This document shows positions 62,538 to 64,000 of a stretch of 64,000 bases of DNA, in pieces. This DNA is from Rheinheimera nanhaiensis E407-8 (GTDB lineage: Bacteria; Pseudomonadota; Gammaproteobacteria; Enterobacterales; Alteromonadaceae). The stretch lies in NCBI RefSeq assembly GCF_000296695.1, contig NZ_BAFK01000001.1, positions 62,001 to 126,000 on the forward strand, in the 5' to 3' direction. Within the stretch, counting starts at the first letter, position 1, and every line of letters begins with the position of its first letter. A program made the translations under genes and the position numbers. The notes under the pieces were generated by a model, which was given only the letters and a program-made list of their open reading frames with translations, was not told the origin of the DNA and ran no database searches.

Positions 62538-63119
62538 ATGCAAAAACCAGCCATTTTGCTTGCAGCTGTGTTGCTAAGCGGTTGTAGTCAGTCAGTCACC
62601 GATTATGTCAACGAAACACCCAAACTTAAACTGGACCAGTTTTTCCAGGGCCAAAGCCGGGCCTGGGGTGTGCTGCATGACTGGCGCGGTAAGCAAAGTG
62701 TGCGCTTTACCGCCGAGCTGTGCGGTAGCTGGCAGGGCGATAACGGCGATTTGTATGAGCTGTTTTATTTTAGCGATGGCCGTATTGAGCAGCGCCACTG
62801 GCAGCTGAAGCAAAATGCCGATGGCAGCATCAGTGGCAGTGCCGGCGACGTGATTGGCGAAGCGACAGGCCAGCTGGCCGGCAATAGCCTGTACTGGGAA
62901 TACACCCTGCGTGTGCCTTATGACGGTGATACGCTGGATGTTAAAGTAAAAGACTGGTTGTATCTGGTGGATGAGCAAAACCTGCTTAACCGCAGCACGC
63001 TGCATAAGTTTGGTGTGACGGTGGGCGAGCTGACCTTGTCTATTCAGCAGCAAGACACCAATGCGGATTGCGCGCCACTGCAGCAGAAAATTAAACAGCT
63101 GGTGTCAAACGCCAGCTAA
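62538..63119 (+). CDS. DUF3833 lipoprotein
   Basis: A 193-residue protein starting at ATG 62538 behind GGAGG. A lipoprotein signal ends in LLSGC (about residue 15). The core LDQFFQGQSRAWGVLHDWRGKQ...F and LYWEYTLRVPYDG...DWLYL matches DUF3833. Function unknown. It is followed by a hairpin. Confidence 0.88.
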   Translation: MQKPAILLAAVLLSGCSQSVTDYVNETPKLKLDQFFQGQSRAWGVLHDWRGKQSVRFTAELCGSWQGDNGDLYELFYFSDGRIEQRHWQLKQNADGSISGSAGDVIGEATGQLAGNSLYWEYTLRVPYDGDTLDVKVKDWLYLVDEQNLLNRSTLHKFGVTVGELTLSIQQQDTNADCAPLQQKIKQLVSNAS

Positions 63120-63123
63120 AAAA

Positions 63124-63160
63124 ACGCCGCTTGGCACAAGGCGAAGCGGCGTACTTTGTT
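63124..63160 (+). terminator. Terminator-like hairpin after the DUF3833 gene
   Basis: ACGCCGCTT (63124-63132) and AAGCGGCGT (63144-63152) form a 9-bp perfect stem with an 11-nt loop, A-run before and ACTTTGTTT after. It could serve both convergent genes. Confidence 0.72.
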
Positions 63161-63187
63161 TAGTCTGTCGGTTAATCCGGCCTGTTG

Positions 63188-63778
63188 TTAGGGCTTCACT
63201 GTCTGACGAGTTGGGTACTGCTGGAAGATTAAGCCAACTACGTTAGCAATAGCCTGCTTGGGGTTTTGTAAATCGGCTTTTTTCAGCGTGCCCTCGGAAA
63301 TCCCCTCCCAAATCAGCTGTTTTTTCGCGGCGTCAACCACATCGATATTTACCGTGCCGTACTTGTAACGCACAGTATCAATGTCGTTACTAATCAGTGG
63401 GAAACCGGCATAAATACCGTGGCGGTAACTGTAGTACCCGTAATGGATGCTGGCGCTGGGGGTAGAGCGCACATCGGTACGGTTTTCTACATTAGAGTTA
63501 AAGTTGACCAGCAAATCGGCGTTGGCGTCACTGTACTGATACCCCAGTGCCGTCATCTCAGCGGTTATCGCATCTTTAAAATGCTGTGTCACTAAAGTGG
63601 CATAGCCTGCTTTGTCCGTGGCCGGCTCTGGCATAAAACCAAAGGTGCGGTAAGTGGAAAAATTCACGTTAGCGGCACTGTCAGAGCGCACTTTAGGCCC
63701 GGTAGCACAGCCCGTTAATATCAGGGCGGCCAACGCGACAGCGGCGATACTCAACTTTTTCATCATGCCAGGTTGCAT
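63188..63778 (-). CDS. DUF4136 lipoprotein
   Basis: I chose ATG 63778 (196 aa), 9 nt after AGGA, so that the lipobox LILTGC lies about 22 residues in. The mature protein has the DUF4136 pattern: VNFSTYRTFGFMPEP, YQYSDANADLLVNFN, GTVNIDVVDAAKKQLIWEG and a C-terminal FQQYP. It is an outer-membrane-associated lipoprotein of unknown role. Confidence 0.88.
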   Translation of the reverse strand: MQPGMMKKLSIAAVALAALILTGCATGPKVRSDSAANVNFSTYRTFGFMPEPATDKAGYATLVTQHFKDAITAEMTALGYQYSDANADLLVNFNSNVENRTDVRSTPSASIHYGYYSYRHGIYAGFPLISNDIDTVRYKYGTVNIDVVDAAKKQLIWEGISEGTLKKADLQNPKQAIANVVGLIFQQYPTRQTVKP

Positions 63779-63794
63779 ACTTCTGTTCCTATGC

Positions 63795-64000
63795 TTAATC
63801 CGGATAGGCATCGCGTATTGCAAGAAATGCCTCCAGGTTGTTTAACAAAATATCCACTAAAGCCGGGTCAAACTGTTGACCGCGTTCAGTGCGGATAAGT
63901 TCGATGATCTGCTCCAACGGCCAGGCTTTTTTATAACAACGATCGCTGCCCAGCGCGTCAAATACATCTGCCAGTGCGGTAATGCGGCCGGCAATATGAA
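63795..64000 (-). CDS. HD-GYP domain protein, partial (runs off right edge)
   Basis: The last 68 codons of a minus-strand gene, ending at TAA 63797-63795. HIAGRITALADVFDALGSDR, then YKKAWPLEQIIE and RGQQFDPALVDILL are the C-terminal part of an HD-GYP cyclic-di-GMP phosphodiesterase. N-terminal sensor or receiver domains lie beyond the window. It is transcribed toward the DUF4136 gene, 17 nt away. Confidence 0.85.
   Translation of the reverse strand, partial: HIAGRITALADVFDALGSDRCYKKAWPLEQIIELIRTERGQQFDPALVDILLNNLEAFLAIRDAYPD

Overview
The window looks like chromosomal DNA of a marine or freshwater gammaproteobacterium of the Alteromonadales/Chromatiaceae type, close to Rheinheimera or Arsukibacterium. 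The genus is an inference from the gene set and the GC-moderate coding style; no rRNA or other taxonomic marker is present. Core genes include acnB-yacL, glnK-amtB, anmK with a MurR/RpiR-type regulator, a split pntAA-pntAB-pntB transhydrogenase, dusC, glpE-glpG, ubiC-ubiA, an M13 peptidase and a LemA/M48 pair. I saw no tRNA, rRNA, CRISPR array, IS element or prophage. Small genes at 2894-3052, 3608-3742 and 46597-46755 and two edge-truncated genes were read by hand. 

Layout. 1-6.7 kb is accessory: an AT-rich, edge-truncated SIR2-domain gene, a membrane NERD protein, a Fic toxin with its antitoxin, and a hydrophobic pore-like protein followed by membrane and exported proteins. 7-18 kb holds a second NERD paralogue that has lost its catalytic Glu, ctlX, a VOC protein, a short malate-synthase-like protein beside a DUF3612 regulator, a DUF2157-DUF4401-GDYXXLXY membrane operon and an M13 peptidase lipoprotein. 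18-31 kb is mostly housekeeping: acnB, yacL, a large propeller sensor kinase broken by one in-frame stop, glnK-amtB behind a likely sigma-54 promoter with NtrC-type sites, and anmK/murR. 31-34 kb has a ycaC/pirin pair facing a LysR gene, then a lipoprotein with a 57-bp coding tandem repeat. 

34.8-40.4 kb is the most unusual stretch: a Phd/ParE pair, a 5'-truncated gene remnant, and two integron-type gene cassettes without an integrase in the window. One cassette encodes a HhH-GPD glycosylase-like protein and the other an AbiJ-NTD4/HEPN-like protein. A polymorphic-toxin-like gene with candidate immunity genes follows. The cassette call rests on each cassette's first seven bases being the exact reverse complement of its own 3' R'' box, with each stop codon inside that box. 

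40.5-64 kb returns to core metabolism and envelope functions: LysE/MocR, pnt, dusC, an HDOD protein, LemA/M48, glpEG, ubiCA, a CusBA copper/silver efflux system, an ECF sigma operon and small lipoproteins, ending in a truncated HD-GYP gene. Three related intergenic elements (near 18.2, 21.3 and 54.6 kb) share a core but have outer stems that differ from copy to copy while staying self-complementary. They may be an undescribed mobile or structured repeat family.
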